Counted from the first letter of the stretch, positions 30,272 through 39,352 are shown. The stretch: 64,000 bases of DNA from Rhizobium rhizogenes NBRC 13257 (GCF_000696095.1 NZ_BAYX01000001.1:248001-312000); one strand, 5' to 3'. Notes: generated by a model from the letters alone, not told the origin. Made by a program: numbers and translations.

Positions 30272-30616
30272 ATGAGCATCAAGCGTATCGACGTCGGAGC
30301 CCGCATGAGCGGCGCCGTCATCCACGGCAACACCGTTTACCTCGCCGGCCAGGTTGGCGAAGGCGCAAGTGTTACGGATCAGTGCAAGTCGGCTCTGGCC
30401 GAAGTTGATCGCCTGCTGGCCGCTTCCGGCTCCAGCAAGTCGAAGATCCTGCAGACGCTGATCTATCTCTCCGATATCTCCGACTTCGCCGAAATGAACG
30501 CCGCCTGGGAAGCCTGGGTCGATCCGGCCAACACGCCGGCTCGCGCCACCAGCGAAGCCAAGCTTGCCGCGCCGAAGTACAAGGTCGAGTTCATCGTCAC
30601 CGCCGCGATCGACTAA
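30272..30616 (+). CDS. RidA-family protein (reactive imine/enamine deaminase-like)
   Basis: A 114-residue YjgF/YER057c/UK114 protein. The family hydrolyses reactive enamine/imine intermediates made by PLP enzymes, acting as a trimer. TVYLAGQVGEG near 23-33 and ARATSEAKLAAPKYKVEFIV near 91-110 match the family. The usual catalytic Arg of the classic RidA motif (RxxxxVxxLP) is replaced by a SEAKLAAPKYKVEF variant with Ala-Arg-Ala-Thr before it, so this may belong to a Rid subgroup without the canonical imine deaminase. The ribosome binding site is AGGAGAG. Confidence 0.85.
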   Translation: MSIKRIDVGARMSGAVIHGNTVYLAGQVGEGASVTDQCKSALAEVDRLLAASGSSKSKILQTLIYLSDISDFAEMNAAWEAWVDPANTPARATSEAKLAAPKYKVEFIVTAAID

Positions 30617-30637
30617 TTCGATCTGACGCGTTTTGGG

Positions 30638-30670
30638 AAGGCTGGTGAGTTCGCGCTCACCGGCCTTTTG
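30638..30670. terminator. Terminator between convergent ridA and TPP enzyme genes
   Basis: The inverted repeat AAGGCTGGTGAG with CTCACCGGCCTT, loop TTCGCG, is followed by TTTGC. The minus-strand gene's stop codon lies inside the second arm. Confidence 0.75.
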
Positions 30671-32315
30671 CTTGCGAGATTTCCGTCAAAGTGCGGGAAG
30701 GCGTGATCGCTTCCGGATCGAGCACGATCTCGATGATCGCCGGCTTGCCGCTGGCACGCGCCCGCTCGAAGGCGGGACCGAACTCTTCCGTTGCCTTCAC
30801 CGTCTCGCCATGGCCGCCATAGGCGCGGGCCAAGGCCGCGAAATCCGGATTGTTCAGCGCTGTGGCGCTGACACGGCCGGGATATTCCCGTTCCTGATGC
30901 ATGCGTATGGTGCCGTACATGCCGTTGTTGATGACCAGCGCGATCAGCGGCAGGCCATATTGGACGGCGGTCGCGAACTCCTGACCGTGCATCATGAAGC
31001 AGCCGTCGCCGGCAAAGCAGATCACCTCGCGCTCGGGAAAGAGCTGCTTGGCGGCAACCGCTGCCGGCAGGCCGTAGCCCATCGAACCGGAGGCAGGAGC
31101 GGCCTGGGTGTTGAAGCGGCGGAAACGATGGAAGCGATGCAGCCAGGTGGCGTAGTTGCCGGCACCATTGGTGAAGATCGTATCGGCTGCCGTATTGGCC
31201 TCGATCCAGTCCATGATCCGGCCCATATGCACGGCTCCGGGGTTCGTTTCCGGCGTCTTCGACCAGGCGAGATAGGCTGCATGCATGCGCTCCGTCCGCT
31301 CTGCCCAGCGCGGCTCCGCCGGTGCTTCGAGATCGGCCAGGGCCTCCACGAAATCGGCCGGGCTGGCGCAGATCGCCAGATCCGGGCGATAGACGCGCCC
31401 GAGCTCGGAGGGGTCGGGATGGATATGGACGAGCTGCTGTTGCGGGTAGGGGATCTCCATCAGCGTATAGCCGGAAGACGGCATTTCCGAGAAGCGGCCG
31501 CCGAGCAAGATCAGCAGGTCGGCTTCCTTGACCTCCTTTGCCAGCGCCGGATTGATGCCGATGCCGACATCGCCGACATAGTTCGGATGCAGATGATCGA
31601 ACAGCATCTGGCGGCGGAAAGAGCAGCCGACCGGCAGCTTGAGGCGCTCGGCGAAGCTTTCGATACCGGCAACAGCATCCTCGTCCCAGCGCGTGCCGCC
31701 GAGAATGACCAGCGGCCGCTCAGCCGCGAGCAAGCGCTGACGCACATCATTGATTTGGCTACTGCCCGGATGGGCTGATACCGGCGTGTAGGGCTTGGCC
31801 TGTGGAGCTTCGACCTCGTCGCGCAGCATGTCCTCGGGCAGGGTCAGCACAACGGGGCCGGGCCGGCCAGATGTCGCGACGGCAAAGGCACGGGTGACGA
31901 ATTCGGGGATGCGGCTGACGTCATCGATCTCGCCGACCCATTTGGCGAATTCGGTGAAGGCGCGGCGGAATTCCACTTCCTGGAAGGCCTCGCGTTCGCG
32001 GGCGTCCCGCTGCACCTGGCCGATGAAGAGGATCATCGGGATCGAATCCTGCCGGGCGATGTGCAGGCCAGCCGAAGCATTGGTCGCGCCGGGGCCGCGG
32101 GTAACCATGCAAATGCCGGGTTCGCCGGTGAGCCGACCCCAGGCGTCCGCCATCATCGCCGCGCCACCCTCCTGGCGGCAGACGAGCACCTTGATGTCGC
32201 TGTCATGCAAAGCGTCGAGCACGGCAAGAAAGCTCTCGCCGGGAACACAGGAAATGCGCTGCACGCCGTTTGCCTTCAGGGCTTCGACGATGAGCTGGCC
32301 GCCAGTCCGTTTCAT
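30657..32315 (-). CDS. Thiamine-pyrophosphate-dependent enzyme (acetolactate synthase-like)
   Basis: A 552-residue ThDP enzyme of the acetolactate synthase/benzoylformate decarboxylase superfamily. The N-terminal PYR domain has VPGESFLAVLDAL near 20 and the catalytic Glu in CRQEGGAAMMADAW near 46-59. A central Rossmann-type domain follows, then a PP domain with the ThDP motif FAGDGCFMMHGQE ... INNGMYG near 430-465. It is translationally coupled to the class III CoA-transferase (ATGA overlap). That pairing recalls oxalyl-CoA decarboxylase or 2-hydroxyacyl-CoA lyase systems, so the substrate may be a CoA thioester. It is unlikely to be the biosynthetic IlvB, as no small subunit is present. Confidence 0.85.
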   Translation of the reverse strand: MKRTGGQLIVEALKANGVQRISCVPGESFLAVLDALHDSDIKVLVCRQEGGAAMMADAWGRLTGEPGICMVTRGPGATNASAGLHIARQDSIPMILFIGQVQRDAREREAFQEVEFRRAFTEFAKWVGEIDDVSRIPEFVTRAFAVATSGRPGPVVLTLPEDMLRDEVEAPQAKPYTPVSAHPGSSQINDVRQRLLAAERPLVILGGTRWDEDAVAGIESFAERLKLPVGCSFRRQMLFDHLHPNYVGDVGIGINPALAKEVKEADLLILLGGRFSEMPSSGYTLMEIPYPQQQLVHIHPDPSELGRVYRPDLAICASPADFVEALADLEAPAEPRWAERTERMHAAYLAWSKTPETNPGAVHMGRIMDWIEANTAADTIFTNGAGNYATWLHRFHRFRRFNTQAAPASGSMGYGLPAAVAAKQLFPEREVICFAGDGCFMMHGQEFATAVQYGLPLIALVINNGMYGTIRMHQEREYPGRVSATALNNPDFAALARAYGGHGETVKATEEFGPAFERARASGKPAIIEIVLDPEAITPSRTLTEISQAKGR

Positions 32316-33514
32316 GCTTTTGCCTTTCCCTCCAGTTCCGCCAATTCGGCCAGAACCTCCTCCTGATGTTCGCCAAGGCGCGGGCTCGGCCGCGTGTAGG
32401 TCAGCGGCGTCTCCGACAAGACCACGGGCGTACGTACGCTCGGGATGACGGTACCCACAGCATCCTCAAGATCGATCCGCAAGCCGCGTGCCTTGATCTG
32501 AGGGTCCGCGAACATATCCTCGATCGTATTGATCGCTCCGGCCGGCACCGCATTGTCCTCGCAGGCCTTCAGCAGATCCGCCTTGTTCCATGTCAGTGTT
32601 TTTGCCGAGATGAAGGCGCGGACGTCATGGCGATGGGCGACGCGGGCCTTGTTGGTCGCATAGCGTTCGTCATCCGCATGCGAATCGATGCCAAGGATTG
32701 CGCAGAGGCGGCGGAACTGCCCGTCATTGCCGATAGCAAGGATCAGATAGCCGTCAGCGGTCGGCACGACCTCGTAGGGCGAAATATTGGGATGGGCATT
32801 GCCGAGGCGCACCGGCGCCTTGCCGGAGATCAGGTAGTTCATGTTCTGGTTGGCAAGCACGGCGGATTGCACATCGAGGAGTGCCATGTCGACAAGCTGA
32901 CCTTCGCCGGTCTTCAGTGCATGGATCAGCGCTGCTTCGATCGCGGAGACGGCGTAGATGCCGGTGAAGATATCGGCGATCGCCACGCCCGCCTTCATCG
33001 GCTGGCCATCGGGCTCGCCGGTGATCGACATGAAGCCGGACATGCCCTGGACGATATAGTCGTAGCCCGCGAGGCCGGCGTAGGGACCGGTCTGGCCGAA
33101 GCCGGTGATCGAGCAATAGACCAGCTTGGGATTGATCTTTCTCAGGCTCTCATAGTCCAGGCCATATTTCACGAGCCCGCCGAGCTTGAAATTCTCGATC
33201 ACCACGTCGGCGGTCAGGACCAGCCGGCGAACCAGCTCCTGCCCCTCTTCGGTCCTGAGATCGGCGACAACAGAACGCTTGCCGCGATTGGTGGAATGAT
33301 AGTAGGCGGCGGAGAGATTTTCTCCATCCTTGCCCTCGACGAAGGGCGGCCCCCACTGGCGCGTATCGTCGCCACCATCGGGATTTTCCACCTTGATGAC
33401 ATCGGCGCCAAGATCGGCCAACATCTGCCCTGCCCAGGGACCGGCGAGAACGCGGGCCAATTCGATAACGCGGATACCCGTGAGTGGCGGTTTCTTGGTG
33501 CTGTTGGCTGTCAT
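32312..33514 (-). CDS. Class III (CaiB/BaiF-family) CoA-transferase
   Basis: A 400-residue family III CoA-transferase. GIRVIELARVLAGPWAGQML at residues 13-32, ADLGADVIKVENPDGGDDTR near 33-52, and the catalytic Asp in LVDMALLDVQ near 187 match CaiB, Frc and BaiF proteins. These move CoA between carboxylic acids through an aspartyl-CoA thioester. It lies in a four-gene minus-strand operon (alpha/beta hydrolase, EamA exporter, CoA-transferase, TPP enzyme) with 17-base gaps. Acid donor and acceptor are unknown. Confidence 0.9.
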   Translation of the reverse strand: MTANSTKKPPLTGIRVIELARVLAGPWAGQMLADLGADVIKVENPDGGDDTRQWGPPFVEGKDGENLSAAYYHSTNRGKRSVVADLRTEEGQELVRRLVLTADVVIENFKLGGLVKYGLDYESLRKINPKLVYCSITGFGQTGPYAGLAGYDYIVQGMSGFMSITGEPDGQPMKAGVAIADIFTGIYAVSAIEAALIHALKTGEGQLVDMALLDVQSAVLANQNMNYLISGKAPVRLGNAHPNISPYEVVPTADGYLILAIGNDGQFRRLCAILGIDSHADDERYATNKARVAHRHDVRAFISAKTLTWNKADLLKACEDNAVPAGAINTIEDMFADPQIKARGLRIDLEDAVGTVIPSVRTPVVLSETPLTYTRPSPRLGEHQEEVLAELAELEGKAKA

Positions 33515-33531
33515 GTCGATCCGGATGGCGG

Positions 33532-34491
33532 CTAGGGTGTGAAAGTGACCTCAGATGTATCGGATACCGGCTTGGAAGCAAAGCGCCGCTCGCGCCAGAG
33601 AATATACAGGCCGGAGCCGATGATGATGAAAATACCGACCCATTTGATCAGGTCAGGGAAGTTGCCGAAGACCAGCCAGCCGAAGATCGTCGCCGAGACA
33701 ATCTCGAAATATTGCAGCGGCGCCAGCGTCGAAGCCGGGGCGGAGCGATAGGCATAGATGGTGAGGACGCCGGCGATAGCGGCAGACACGCCGACGCCCA
33801 GCAGATGGAGCATGGCGGTGCCGTCCGGTACGACGGGATCGATGATCGACGAACCCGTGCCCTGGCCGATCGTAAGCAAAATGAGGCAGATGATTGTACC
33901 CCAGATGCCGGTCTGGAACTGCATCGGCCATGCATCTTCGCTATGCGAGACAACGCGCGTGATCATCACGTAGACGGCGATGCAAAGCGCGGTAACAACC
34001 GGCAGCAGGGCGACAAAACCGACCTCCGCGAAGCTTGGTTGAATGATCAGCATTGCGCCGAAGAAACCGACGGCGCAGGCCGTATAGCGCCGCCAGCCGA
34101 TGGTCTCCTTCAGGAAGATGCTGCTAAGGATGGTCAGCATTATCGGCTCGACGAAGAAAATGGCGATGGCGTCGGCCACTTCCATGACCTGCAGCGTCGT
34201 GACGAAGGAAACCATCGACAGCGTCAGCACCGCGGCACGAATGGCATGCACGCCGCTTCGGCGCAGCGACCACAGTCCCCATTGTCCTCGTAGCGCCATC
34301 ATCGGCAAGGCGAACAGCGACTGAAAAATGAAGCGCGCGGCTGTGACTTCCGCCGGCGGAATTGTGGTGGCGGCAAGCTTTGCGAAAATGTCGATGATCG
34401 GTGACAAGATCACCGATAGGAACATCATCAACAGGCCGAACGTCAGCTCCGACTGACGAAAACGGGGCAGGGAACTGCCGGTGGCATTCAT
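33532..34491 (-). CDS. DMT-superfamily (EamA) transporter
   Basis: A 319-residue inner-membrane protein with ten hydrophobic helices in two EamA repeats (about 25-155 and 170-300). The second repeat has ASTLAPLQYFEIVSATIFGW near 250-269. EamA proteins usually export metabolites or amino acids. It is the second gene of the minus-strand operon with an alpha/beta hydrolase upstream (18-base gap) and a CoA-transferase downstream. Confidence 0.88.
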   Translation of the reverse strand: MNATGSSLPRFRQSELTFGLLMMFLSVILSPIIDIFAKLAATTIPPAEVTAARFIFQSLFALPMMALRGQWGLWSLRRSGVHAIRAAVLTLSMVSFVTTLQVMEVADAIAIFFVEPIMLTILSSIFLKETIGWRRYTACAVGFFGAMLIIQPSFAEVGFVALLPVVTALCIAVYVMITRVVSHSEDAWPMQFQTGIWGTIICLILLTIGQGTGSSIIDPVVPDGTAMLHLLGVGVSAAIAGVLTIYAYRSAPASTLAPLQYFEIVSATIFGWLVFGNFPDLIKWVGIFIIIGSGLYILWRERRFASKPVSDTSEVTFTP

Positions 34492-34509
34492 TTGAAAAGT
34501 CCTTAGGGG

Positions 34510-35442
34510 TCAGGCCTTCGCTGTCACTTGCCGACACCAGTCGGCAAAATCGGAAATGGCCGGGGCCGCGCCGATCTCGTTCAGCGTCTCATGGCGCATG
34601 TCCTGATAGATGGTCAGGCTAATATGCGAGAAGCCGGCCTTTTTCAAATGGTTTGACAGCCAGGATATCGCCTCTCCATTATCCGTCGCCGGGTCCCGGC
34701 CGCCGCCTACCAGATGGATCGGCATGTCGCGCCGGAGCCGGTCAAGATAGGTCTTTTGCGGTGCGCGGAACGTCAGTTCGAAGACGTCCAGCCACAGGGA
34801 TACCGAGGCATCGAAGCCGCAGAGCGGATCGGCGATATATTTGTCCACCTCCTCGGGAATGCGCGATAGCCAGTCGAATTCGGTGCGTCGGTTTTCGACG
34901 GACCGGCCCCAGGCGCCGAAAGTCAGCTTCGGCAATAGCCCGCTCGGCACGTCCGACCCTTTGAGCATGCGTTCGGTCTTCAGGATGACCTGCGCCACGC
35001 GCCCGGCGAGACCGGGATTGAAGCTTGAGTTCCAGACCGTAGCGGCATCGAATTTATCGGGATGCGTCACCGCCACATTCAGGCTGATCAGCCCGCCCAT
35101 GGAGTGGCCGAAGAGGATAATCGGCAGGCCGGGATGGGCGGTCGCGGCAAGTTCGCGCATAGCCAGAACATCGGCAATGACTATATCGACGCCATCTCGC
35201 CGGGCAAAGCGGCCGAGCGGCGCGTCGGCGGCCGTTGTCTTGCCGTGGCCGCGATGATCATGGGCGTAGACATGAAAGCCGCGTGCCGCCATGGCCTCGG
35301 CGAAGCCCTCGTAGCGACGGGAATGCTCGGCAAGACCGTGGCTGATGAGAAGAATGCCATGCGCTTCGTCCCGCGCCGGCAGATGATGATAGGCGAGCGT
35401 CGCGCCCGTCGGGCTGTCCAGATGCCTGGTTTCGGCAAACAT
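34510..35442 (-). CDS. Alpha/beta hydrolase (lysophospholipase/monoglyceride lipase-like)
   Basis: A 310-residue serine hydrolase. Oxyanion-side ISHGLAEHSRRYEGFAEAMA near 32-51, nucleophile elbow LFGHSMGGLIS near 106-116, and the Asp and His near the C-terminus (GGGRDPAT about 263, DMRHETLNE about 288) give a Ser-Asp-His triad. HGLAEHSRRY is characteristic of the monoglyceride lipase (PldB) group. I chose ATG 35442, eight bases after GGAGG; ATGs at 35448 and an upstream GTG at 35478 are alternatives. It is first of the four-gene operon. Confidence 0.87.
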   Translation of the reverse strand: MFAETRHLDSPTGATLAYHHLPARDEAHGILLISHGLAEHSRRYEGFAEAMAARGFHVYAHDHRGHGKTTAADAPLGRFARRDGVDIVIADVLAMRELAATAHPGLPIILFGHSMGGLISLNVAVTHPDKFDAATVWNSSFNPGLAGRVAQVILKTERMLKGSDVPSGLLPKLTFGAWGRSVENRRTEFDWLSRIPEEVDKYIADPLCGFDASVSLWLDVFELTFRAPQKTYLDRLRRDMPIHLVGGGRDPATDNGEAISWLSNHLKKAGFSHISLTIYQDMRHETLNEIGAAPAISDFADWCRQVTAKA

Positions 35443-35607
35443 GCGCATTTCCTCCGCACCTAGACGAAAGGTTATCACCTCACGGATTGCAATGGAGTGT
35501 TGGCGAAGCGCACAGAAATAAATCTCCGCGACGTCTTTGAATCAGGGTTGCGCCCGGTCGATCAAGCTGCTTTCTTGTTCTCATATTGTTCTATCTGGAG
35601 ACATGGA

Positions 35608-36354
35608 ATGAGGCATTGGGTTCGAGGATGGGTGGTCGCGGTTCTGTCGATGGTAATGGCGGCGAGTGCGGTGGCGCAGGAGAACAGTCGGGGCCGGACG
35701 CGGTTCATTTTGGCGGCAAGCTGGGAGCCTGCTTTCTGCCAGACGAACCAGAAGAAAGCGGAGTGCCGCAACCAGTCATCCGATAATCATGATGCAAAGA
35801 ATTTTTCGCTGCATGGCCTCTGGCCGATGCGACAGGAATATTGCGCCGTTTCGGACGATCTGAAGCAGGCCGATCGCAGCAGCGACTGGAAGGACCTCCC
35901 GGCTGTCGAACTGTCGGCGGAGACCAAGGCTGCACTGGATAAGGTCATGCCGGGCACGCAATCCGGTCTGGAGCGGCATGAATGGATCAAGCACGGCACC
36001 TGCACCAAACTCAGCGCCGATGATTATTTCGGTGGAGCCGCCGGTTTGATCGATGAACTCAATGCGTCCGCCGTGCGCGATCTCTTTGTGCAGAACATCG
36101 GCAAGACGCTCGACGCCGATACGATCAAAGCCGCTTTCGACAAGAGTTTTGGCGAAGGTGCCAGCGACCGGGTGAAGATGAGCTGCCGTCGTGTCGGCAA
36201 GGTGCGTGTGATCTCCGAACTGACGATTGGGCTCTCCGAAGACGCCATTCAGCCCGCGCCAGGGAGTGAGCCGCGGCTTGCGGACCTGATCCAGGGCGCC
36301 GGCCGCACGTCGTTCGGCTGTGATCAAGGCTTGGTGGATGCAGCCGGTTTTTGA
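35608..36354 (+). CDS. Ribonuclease T2-family protein, secreted
   Basis: A 248-residue periplasmic endoribonuclease. A signal peptide covers about 1-24 (SMVMAASAVA-QE). Both conserved active-site segments are present: FSLHGLWPM near 65-73 (CAS I with His) and RHEWIKHGTCTK near 123-134 (CAS II with Glu, Lys and His). Paired Cys residues (FCQTNQKKAEC, YCAV, GTC, SCRR, GCDQ) could form disulfides. It likely degrades external or periplasmic RNA with 2',3'-cyclic phosphate products, useful in nutrient scavenging. The start follows CTGGAG at the right spacing. Confidence 0.9.
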   Translation: MRHWVRGWVVAVLSMVMAASAVAQENSRGRTRFILAASWEPAFCQTNQKKAECRNQSSDNHDAKNFSLHGLWPMRQEYCAVSDDLKQADRSSDWKDLPAVELSAETKAALDKVMPGTQSGLERHEWIKHGTCTKLSADDYFGGAAGLIDELNASAVRDLFVQNIGKTLDADTIKAAFDKSFGEGASDRVKMSCRRVGKVRVISELTIGLSEDAIQPAPGSEPRLADLIQGAGRTSFGCDQGLVDAAGF

Positions 36355-36385
36355 CGTCCGGAAGCCCCTCTGACGCGGATAAATA

Positions 36386-36419
36386 GCTCTCGGACAAGGT
36401 TTCGCCGTTGCCCGAGAGC
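36386..36419 (+). terminator. Hairpin between RNase T2 gene and ettA
   Basis: GCTCTCGG (36386-36393) pairs perfectly with CCGAGAGC (36412-36419). It lies 30 bases after the RNase stop and 60 before ettA, followed by GGGCTTTCG with no strong U-run. Confidence 0.5.
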
Positions 36420-36481
36420 GGGCTTTCGCCTACATAGCGGCACAATTCGCAATGTTATCCGCCCGTGGAGTAACCCAAGCT

Positions 36482-38131
36482 ATGGCACGTCAGTTCATTT
36501 ATCATATGGCCGGTCTGAATAAGGCCTATGGCGCCAAGAAAATTCTCGAGAATATCCATCTCTCCTTCTACCCTGACGCCAAGATCGGTATTCTCGGCCC
36601 GAACGGCGCCGGTAAATCGACCGTGCTGCGCATCATGGCCGGCCTCGACAAGGAATATACCGGCGAAGCCTGGCTGGCCGACGGCGCCACCATCGGCTAC
36701 CTGCCGCAGGAGCCGCAGCTCGATCCGGCAAAGACCGCGCTTGAAAACGTCATGGAAGGCGTTGCGGCGAAGACGGACGTTCTCAATCGCTATAACGAAC
36801 TGATGATGAACTATTCCGACGAGACGGCGGAAGAGGGCGCCAAGCTCCAGGACATCATCGATGCCCAGAACCTCTGGGACCTGGAAAGCCAGGTCGAGAT
36901 GGCGATGGATGCGCTCCGCTGCCCTCCGGGCGATGCCGACGTCACCAATCTCTCCGGCGGTGAACGCCGCCGTTTGGCACTGTGCAAGCTGCTGCTGTCG
37001 CAGCCGGACGTGCTGCTGCTCGACGAACCGACCAACCATCTCGACGCCGAAACCATCGCCTGGCTGGAAAAGCATCTGCGTGCCTATCCGGGCGCCGTGC
37101 TGATGATCACCCACGATCGCTACTTCCTGGATAACGTCACCGGCTGGATCCTCGAGCTCGACCGTGGCCGCGGCATTCCGTACGAAGGCAACTACTCCTC
37201 CTACCTGCTGGCGAAGGCCAAGCGCATGCAGCAGGAAGGTCGCGAAGAGGCCGGCCGCCAGAAGGCGATCGCCCGCGAACAGGAATGGATTGCCTCCAGC
37301 CCGAAGGCCCGTCAGTCGAAGTCCAAGGCCCGTATCCGCGCCTATGACGAGCTGGTCGATGCCGCCGAGAACCAGCGTCCCGGCGATGCGCAGATCATCA
37401 TTCCGGTCGGCGAGCGTCTCGGCCAGGTGGTCATCGAAATGGAAGGCATCAATAAGGGTTATGGCGACCGGATGCTGATCGAAGGTTTGTCGCTGAAGTT
37501 GCCGCCGGGCGGTATCGTCGGCGTCATCGGTCCTAACGGCGCCGGCAAGACGACGCTTTTCCGCATGATTACCGGCCAGGAAAAGCCGGATAGCGGTTCT
37601 ATCCGTATCGGCGACAGCGTTCATCTCGGCTATGTCGACCAGAGCCGTGACGCGCTCGATGGCAGCAAGACCGTCTGGGAGGAAATCTCCGGCGGTGCTG
37701 AAGTCATCAAGCTCGGCAAGTATGAAATGAACTCGAGAGCTTATTGCGCGACGTTCAACTTCAAGGGCGGCGATCAGCAGCAGAAGGTCGGCAACCTCTC
37801 CGGTGGCCAGCGCAATCGCGTGCATCTTGCGAAGATGCTGAAGGCCGGCGGCAACGTCCTGCTGCTCGACGAACCGACCAACGACCTTGACACCGAAACG
37901 CTTGGTGCGCTTGAGATCGCGCTCGAAAACTTCGCCGGTTGCGCTGTTATCATCAGCCACGATCGTATGTTCCTTGACCGCCTGGCCACGCACATCCTCG
38001 CCTTCGAAGGCGATAGCCATGTCGAATGGTTCGAAGGCAACTTTGAAGACTACGAACAGGACAAGATGCGTCGCCTCGGCGTTGACAGCATCAACCCGAG
38101 CCGCGTGACCTACAAGCGTCTGACACGATAA
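36482..38131 (+). CDS. ettA: Energy-dependent translational throttle protein EttA (ABC-F)
   Basis: A 549-residue soluble ABC-F ATPase that binds the ribosomal E site and gates entry into elongation by ATP/ADP ratio. Two ABC cassettes are visible: Walker A GPNGAGKST near 39 and GPNGAGKTT near 350, signatures LSGGERRR near 160 and LSGGQRNR near 440, with Walker B LLLDEPTNHLD and LLLDEPTNDLD. The linker region with ARQSKSKARIRAYDEL near 277 includes the P-site tRNA interaction motif. The start at ATG 36482 gives the conserved MARQFIYHM N-terminus. Confidence 0.96.
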   Translation: MARQFIYHMAGLNKAYGAKKILENIHLSFYPDAKIGILGPNGAGKSTVLRIMAGLDKEYTGEAWLADGATIGYLPQEPQLDPAKTALENVMEGVAAKTDVLNRYNELMMNYSDETAEEGAKLQDIIDAQNLWDLESQVEMAMDALRCPPGDADVTNLSGGERRRLALCKLLLSQPDVLLLDEPTNHLDAETIAWLEKHLRAYPGAVLMITHDRYFLDNVTGWILELDRGRGIPYEGNYSSYLLAKAKRMQQEGREEAGRQKAIAREQEWIASSPKARQSKSKARIRAYDELVDAAENQRPGDAQIIIPVGERLGQVVIEMEGINKGYGDRMLIEGLSLKLPPGGIVGVIGPNGAGKTTLFRMITGQEKPDSGSIRIGDSVHLGYVDQSRDALDGSKTVWEEISGGAEVIKLGKYEMNSRAYCATFNFKGGDQQQKVGNLSGGQRNRVHLAKMLKAGGNVLLLDEPTNDLDTETLGALEIALENFAGCAVIISHDRMFLDRLATHILAFEGDSHVEWFEGNFEDYEQDKMRRLGVDSINPSRVTYKRLTR

Positions 38132-38154
38132 GCTCGCGGCTTTCCTGCCATCGA

Positions 38155-38185
38155 GAACCCCGGCTCGTCCGGGGTTTTTCTTTGT
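38155..38185 (+). terminator. Intrinsic terminator of ettA
   Basis: AACCCCGG pairs with CCGGGGTT around CTCGT, followed by TTTCTTTG, 24 bases after the ettA stop. Confidence 0.9.
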
Positions 38186-38291
38186 TCTGGCGAGGGAAAT
38201 GCGTATTCCTCCGCCGACAGATACTAACAGATTTCCGACGTCCGAATGTCTCCTGCCGCGAATTGGCTCTTGCAGATCGCGGCAAAATCAC

Positions 38292-38312
38292 ATAAAGATA
38301 TCTTTATATCTT
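38292..38312. promoter_or_regulatory. Palindromic operator candidate for the ArsR-methyltransferase regulator
   Basis: ATAAAGATATCTTTAT (38292-38307) is a perfect 16-bp palindrome, and the half-site AAGATAT recurs inverted at 38306-38312 (ATATCTT). It ends 14 bases before the ATG of the ArsR-methyltransferase gene, so the protein probably autoregulates the regulator-metF unit. The palindrome is visible directly; the binding protein is inferred. Confidence 0.65.
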
Positions 38313-38325
38313 GATTGGGTGACGA

Positions 38326-39351
38326 ATGGCGGATCTGGTTAAACTGGGCTTGGATAATCTGGTGGATGTGCTGAAGGCGGCGGGTGAGCCGACGCGGCTG
38401 CGCCTGCTGGCGCTGCTTGCCGCCGGGGATCTGACCGTCACCGATCTTACCGAAATTCTCGGCCAGTCGCAGCCCCGCATCTCGCGGCACCTGAAGCTGC
38501 TCGGCGAGGCCAGCCTGATCGACCGCTATCAGGAGGGCGCCTGGGCTTACTTCCGGCTGAAGCAGGACGGCAAGGCGGTGATCCTGGCGCGCGAGCTTCT
38601 CCGGCACACGGCCGAAAACGATCCCGTATTGCTGCGCGACGGCGAGCGCCTGACTGCCGTCAAGCGTATTCGCGCCGAGCGGGCGCAAGCCTATTTCAGC
38701 CGTAATGCCGCCGAATGGGACGAACTGCGCCGCCTGCATGTCGCCGACGAGGATGTCGACAAGGTGATGATCGAGTTGATCGGCCCGCAACAGATCGATG
38801 CCTTTCTCGATCTCGGCACCGGCACCGGCCGGATGCTGCAATTGCTGGCGGGGCACTATCGCCGCGCGGTCGGTATCGATGCCAGCCGCGACATGCTGGC
38901 CGTAGCGCGCGCCAATCTCGATCGGTCGAACATCACCGCCGCTTCGGTGCGGCATGGTGATATTTTCAATCTGCCGCTCGAGGCGCAGGATTTCGATCTG
39001 ATTACCATCCATCAGGTGTTGCATTTTCTGGATCAGCCGGAAATCGCCCTCAACGAGGCGGCGCGAATGCTGCGGCCCGGCGGCCGGTTGGTGATCATCG
39101 ATCTGGCACCGCACGGGCTGGAATATCTGCGCGACGAACATGCACATCTAAGGCTCGGTTTCTCCCATCAGATGATGTCGGATTGGTTGAAAGCGGCGGG
39201 GCTTGATGTCGAGCAGGTGCAGGACCTTCATTCGGGGAGGGAGGGCGGTTCAGGGCTGACGGTTACGATCTGGCTGGCGCGCGACCCGCGGCGGCTGATC
39301 GCTGCAGAACAGAGCCGACAGGCATCCCCCATTCTTGCTGGGAGAGTTTGA
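38326..39351 (+). CDS. ArsR-family regulator fused to a SAM-dependent methyltransferase domain
   Basis: A 341-residue two-domain protein. The N-terminal winged helix (about 1-100) has LAALLAAGDLTV-like helices and ILGQSQPRISRHLKLLGEAS near 45-64, without the Cys metal motif of metal-sensing ArsR proteins. The C-terminal Rossmann methyltransferase (about 115-320) retains the SAM loop DLGTGTGRML near 162 and [16 protein letters not shown] near 249. Its TGA is one base before the metF ATG. Given its position and palindromic operator it likely senses SAM or S-adenosylhomocysteine and controls methionine-cycle genes, like SahR-type ArsR regulators. Whether the methyltransferase is active is unknown. 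Confidence 0.88.
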   Translation: MADLVKLGLDNLVDVLKAAGEPTRLRLLALLAAGDLTVTDLTEILGQSQPRISRHLKLLGEASLIDRYQEGAWAYFRLKQDGKAVILARELLRHTAENDPVLLRDGERLTAVKRIRAERAQAYFSRNAAEWDELRRLHVADEDVDKVMIELIGPQQIDAFLDLGTGTGRMLQLLAGHYRRAVGIDASRDMLAVARANLDRSNITAASVRHGDIFNLPLEAQDFDLITIHQVLHFLDQPEIALNEAARMLRPGGRLVIIDLAPHGLEYLRDEHAHLRLGFSHQMMSDWLKAAGLDVEQVQDLHSGREGGSGLTVTIWLARDPRRLIAAEQSRQASPILAGRV

Positions 39352-39352
39352 T

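Noticed and set aside
36455..38020. 521-residue minus-strand open frame inside ettA
   Set aside because: It is the antisense shadow of a strongly conserved ABC-F gene. GC-rich third positions leave long opposite-strand frames open.
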